From: Pseudomonadota bacterium
GTDB lineage: Bacteria; Pseudomonadota; Gammaproteobacteria; Burkholderiales; Burkholderiaceae_C
Assembly (NCBI GenBank): GCA_030918015.1
Contig: JAUPTP010000101.1
Coordinates: forward strand, 1 to 7,374
Direction: 5' to 3'
DNA: 7,374 bases
This document shows, in pieces, positions 6,701-7,374 of this stretch (its first letter is position 1; every line of letters starts with the position of its first letter). The notes beneath the pieces were generated by a model, which was given only the letters and a program-made list of their open reading frames with translations, was not told the origin of the DNA and searched no databases. Made by a program: the position numbers and the translations under genes.

Positions 6701-7223
6701 GCAGAGCTTCTACACGGTCAAGGACGCGCTGCAGGCCACCGGCATCGGCGGCAGCGGCACCACGCAGGTGGCGCTGCGCCATGCCGACGCGAATCTGGTC
6801 AAGCAGACGCTGGCCACCAGCGGCACGACGCGCACCATCAACCCGGTCAATCCGGTCGACTGGTCGACGCAGAACGGCTGGTACACCGACCTGAGCCTGA
6901 GCAGCGGCGAGCGCATGGTGCTCGACGGCGTGGCGCTGAACTCGGGCATCCTCGCCTACGCCTCCTCCATCCCCAGCGGCGACCCCTGCAGCGGCGGCGG
7001 CGCCTCGTGGCTCTACCAGTTCAGCATCACCGACGGCGCTCTGGCCTCGGCCACCGGCTACTCGACGATGCTGGTGGGCATCGGCCGCACGGTCGACAGC
7101 ACGGGCAAGGTCAGCGTGATGGTGACCCAGCGCAACCAGAGCATCTCGCTGGCGGCGACCAGCACCGGTGCGGCCACCAAGTCCAACCGGATCCGTCGCA
7201 CCGCATGGCGGGAGCTGAACTGA
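3774..7223 (+). CDS. pilY1: Type IV pilus tip adhesin/retraction regulator PilY1
   Basis: A 1149-residue exported protein, full length for PilY1 (about 1100-1200). It is expected at the pilus tip, where the family promotes pilus extrusion, adhesion and surface sensing. Residues 1-28 look like a Sec signal peptide ending SRA. The N-terminal part is a vWA-like domain with a complete MIDAS set: DDSGS at 54-58, the TP of GFTPL at 289-290, and TDG at 327-329. Family blocks include WYSYYRNRKMTMR (211-223), HLNTFTVGLGVRGTL (415-429) and WHAAVNGRGQYF (476-487). The C-terminal beta-propeller runs from about 669 (LGDFVNSAPVY), through ANDGMLHAF (711-719), TPVIGDV (765-771) and GDMQGNLWRFD (901-911), to a SWLY motif near 1078 and a final WREL. 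An LRGD is at 645-648. Cysteines are at 92, 174, 318, 615, 625 and 1072. GGAG 8 nt before ATG 3774 supports the start, and an overlapping ATG at 3769 ends after two codons. The usual acidic calcium loops appear to be missing. Confidence 0.93.
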   Translation: MTRPLSTGALTATALAALLALTPPFSRAQVIDVAQSPLNIANLLVKPNLMFILDDSGSMTSTFMPDEIGVTQWNNTAQQMEYVYIGYWSSQCNGVAFDPTLAYAPPVDASGTAYANASFTAAPDDGFVSSSTKTNLNNSYYYAYVPYTGSPAAMSWTYTSSGTVDTTTTFYKECTQSVTAGVASGRFTKVTLATTDTSDAAVALRQKYANWYSYYRNRKMTMRTAVGRAFRSLGENYRVGLTQISDPTVTSSSFLNVADFVDRAGVGSGTHRSDFYRLLYAAGTDDGFTPLRAALSKVGRYFSKTYSGQTTDPVQYSCQRNYALLSTDGYWNRGQSPYPGLETGTYAPYLYDNSTFVGQQDGTAARPYRDSTGTTAGGDSNSLADVAYHFWSQDLRSDMANNVPVTDRDSASHQHLNTFTVGLGVRGTLTYDRNYLTQTSGDYIDIVQGTKQWPVPVGTKSATTNYSDATHIDDLWHAAVNGRGQYFSASNPDSLSEAITAMLNQISQDSGSGAGAATSSLTPVSGDNWLFLPSFSNISGWHGDLRAFQLTTDASGALVTPDTSAGKEIWSAAKKLDARTTERRILFGSTGSTLAEFTYANLQTAGLQADFDIACSSALSSLSQCSSLNTTAKAKVTGTSLVSYLRGDTSLYLSQSSSDNQVFRTRSSRLGDFVNSAPVYLAKAPFQYADSGYSDFAAAQSTRLKMVYATANDGMLHAFRVGETATDSNGGQEAWAFVPRGVFSQLWQLADATYDSNHRNMLDATPVIGDVYDSTTKAWRTLLVGGMGAGGRHYYALDITSPLEPKLLWEYTDTNLGLTFGNPVITKNAAGRWIVAFTSGINNVSGGDGVGRLYVLDAVSGALLQTVATSAGTSAAPSNLGRLNAWVSSQTNNTAERFYAGDMQGNLWRFDPDDRVAPSGAEAIRLGRALDASGNAQPIVGMPLLTEITTNAGSVALISFGTGRMINVADLTDTGVQSFYTVKDALQATGIGGSGTTQVALRHADANLVKQTLATSGTTRTINPVNPVDWSTQNGWYTDLSLSSGERMVLDGVALNSGILAYASSIPSGDPCSGGGASWLYQFSITDGALASATGYSTMLVGIGRTVDSTGKVSVMVTQRNQSISLAATSTGAATKSNRIRRTAWRELN

Positions 7224-7374
7224 GGCGGGCGGGCGTCTGTCTGCCCGCGGCCATGCTGCTGCACGCGCTGCTGCTGGCCGCGCCACTGCGCGCGCCCGAC
7301 CTGACCCGCGGCACCCCGGCCGGGACCAGCGTCTCGCCCCGAGCGGCGGCCGTCGAGGTGCGCACGCTGCCGGC
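7205..7374 (+). CDS. Unidentified protein, N-terminal fragment, overlapping pilY1
   Basis: An open frame from ATG 7205 to the window end, 56 complete codons with no stop. It overlaps the last 19 nt of pilY1, and an internal in-frame ATG at 7253 is an alternative start just after the pilY1 stop. From that second Met the sequence MLLHALLLAAPL is hydrophobic and looks like a signal or membrane anchor. It is followed by a Pro/Ala/Thr-rich stretch ending AAAVEVRTLP. Third codon positions are nearly all G or C in this frame, as in the genes upstream, which supports coding. I do not recognise the family. A short hydrophobic segment followed by a low-complexity linker recalls the start of DUF3108-type or TonB-type envelope proteins in Burkholderiales, but the fragment is too short to decide. 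No good ribosome binding site is visible for either start. Confidence 0.45.
   Translation, partial: MAGAELRRAGVCLPAAMLLHALLLAAPLRAPDLTRGTPAGTSVSPRAAAVEVRTLP

Noticed and set aside
4251..7286. Minus-strand open frame of 1011 codons opposite pilY1.
   Set aside because: It is the antisense frame of a GC-rich gene, and its Gly/Ala/Val/Arg-rich translation has no recognisable motif. The plus strand encodes an unmistakable PilY1.

Overview
The window is very GC-rich (G or C at almost every third codon position) and carries one compact, plus-strand type IVa pilus (T4aP) minor-pilin/adhesin operon. The protein signatures and the base composition fit a high-GC betaproteobacterium, most likely Burkholderiales (Leptothrix/Rubrivivax/Ideonella-like). 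This taxonomic placement is inference from composition and family resemblance, not from a database search.

Layout. Bases 1-197 are a non-coding leader with one plausible sigma-70-type promoter (about 119-147). Six complete genes follow, tightly packed: a PilE/ComP-like pilin (198-680), a GspH/FimT-family minor pilin (674-1330, overlapping pilE by 7 nt), pilV (1340-1825), pilW (1837-3039), pilX (3065-3745) and the large vWA/beta-propeller protein pilY1 (3774-7223). A seventh reading frame starts inside the 3' end of pilY1 (ATG 7205) and runs off the window. It has a hydrophobic N-terminus and I do not recognise it. No gap between genes exceeds 28 nt, and I see no internal terminator with a U-tract.

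How the genes work together. In T4aP systems FimT/FimU, PilV, PilW, PilX and PilE form a priming complex with PilY1. The complex starts pilus polymerisation and sits at the fibre tip. PilD cleaves the prepilins after the Gly preceding the hydrophobic stretch, and this site is visible in all five prepilins here. PilY1 is exported by its own Sec signal peptide and acts as tip adhesin, surface sensor and modulator of retraction. The assembly machinery (PilB/C/D/M-Q/T) and the major pilin are not in the window.

The region is mostly a recognisable, conventional system. I did not find a wholly new one. The most interesting departures are: PilY1 seems to lack the acidic residues of both calcium-binding loops known from Pseudomonas aeruginosa PilY1 while keeping an intact vWA metal site and an RGD; the FimT-family protein has GSVR where DNA-binding FimT proteins have GRxR; PilX carries a Ser-rich insertion built on an exact short DNA repeat; pilE is at the front of the operon rather than the end; and an unidentified ORF is coupled to the end of pilY1.
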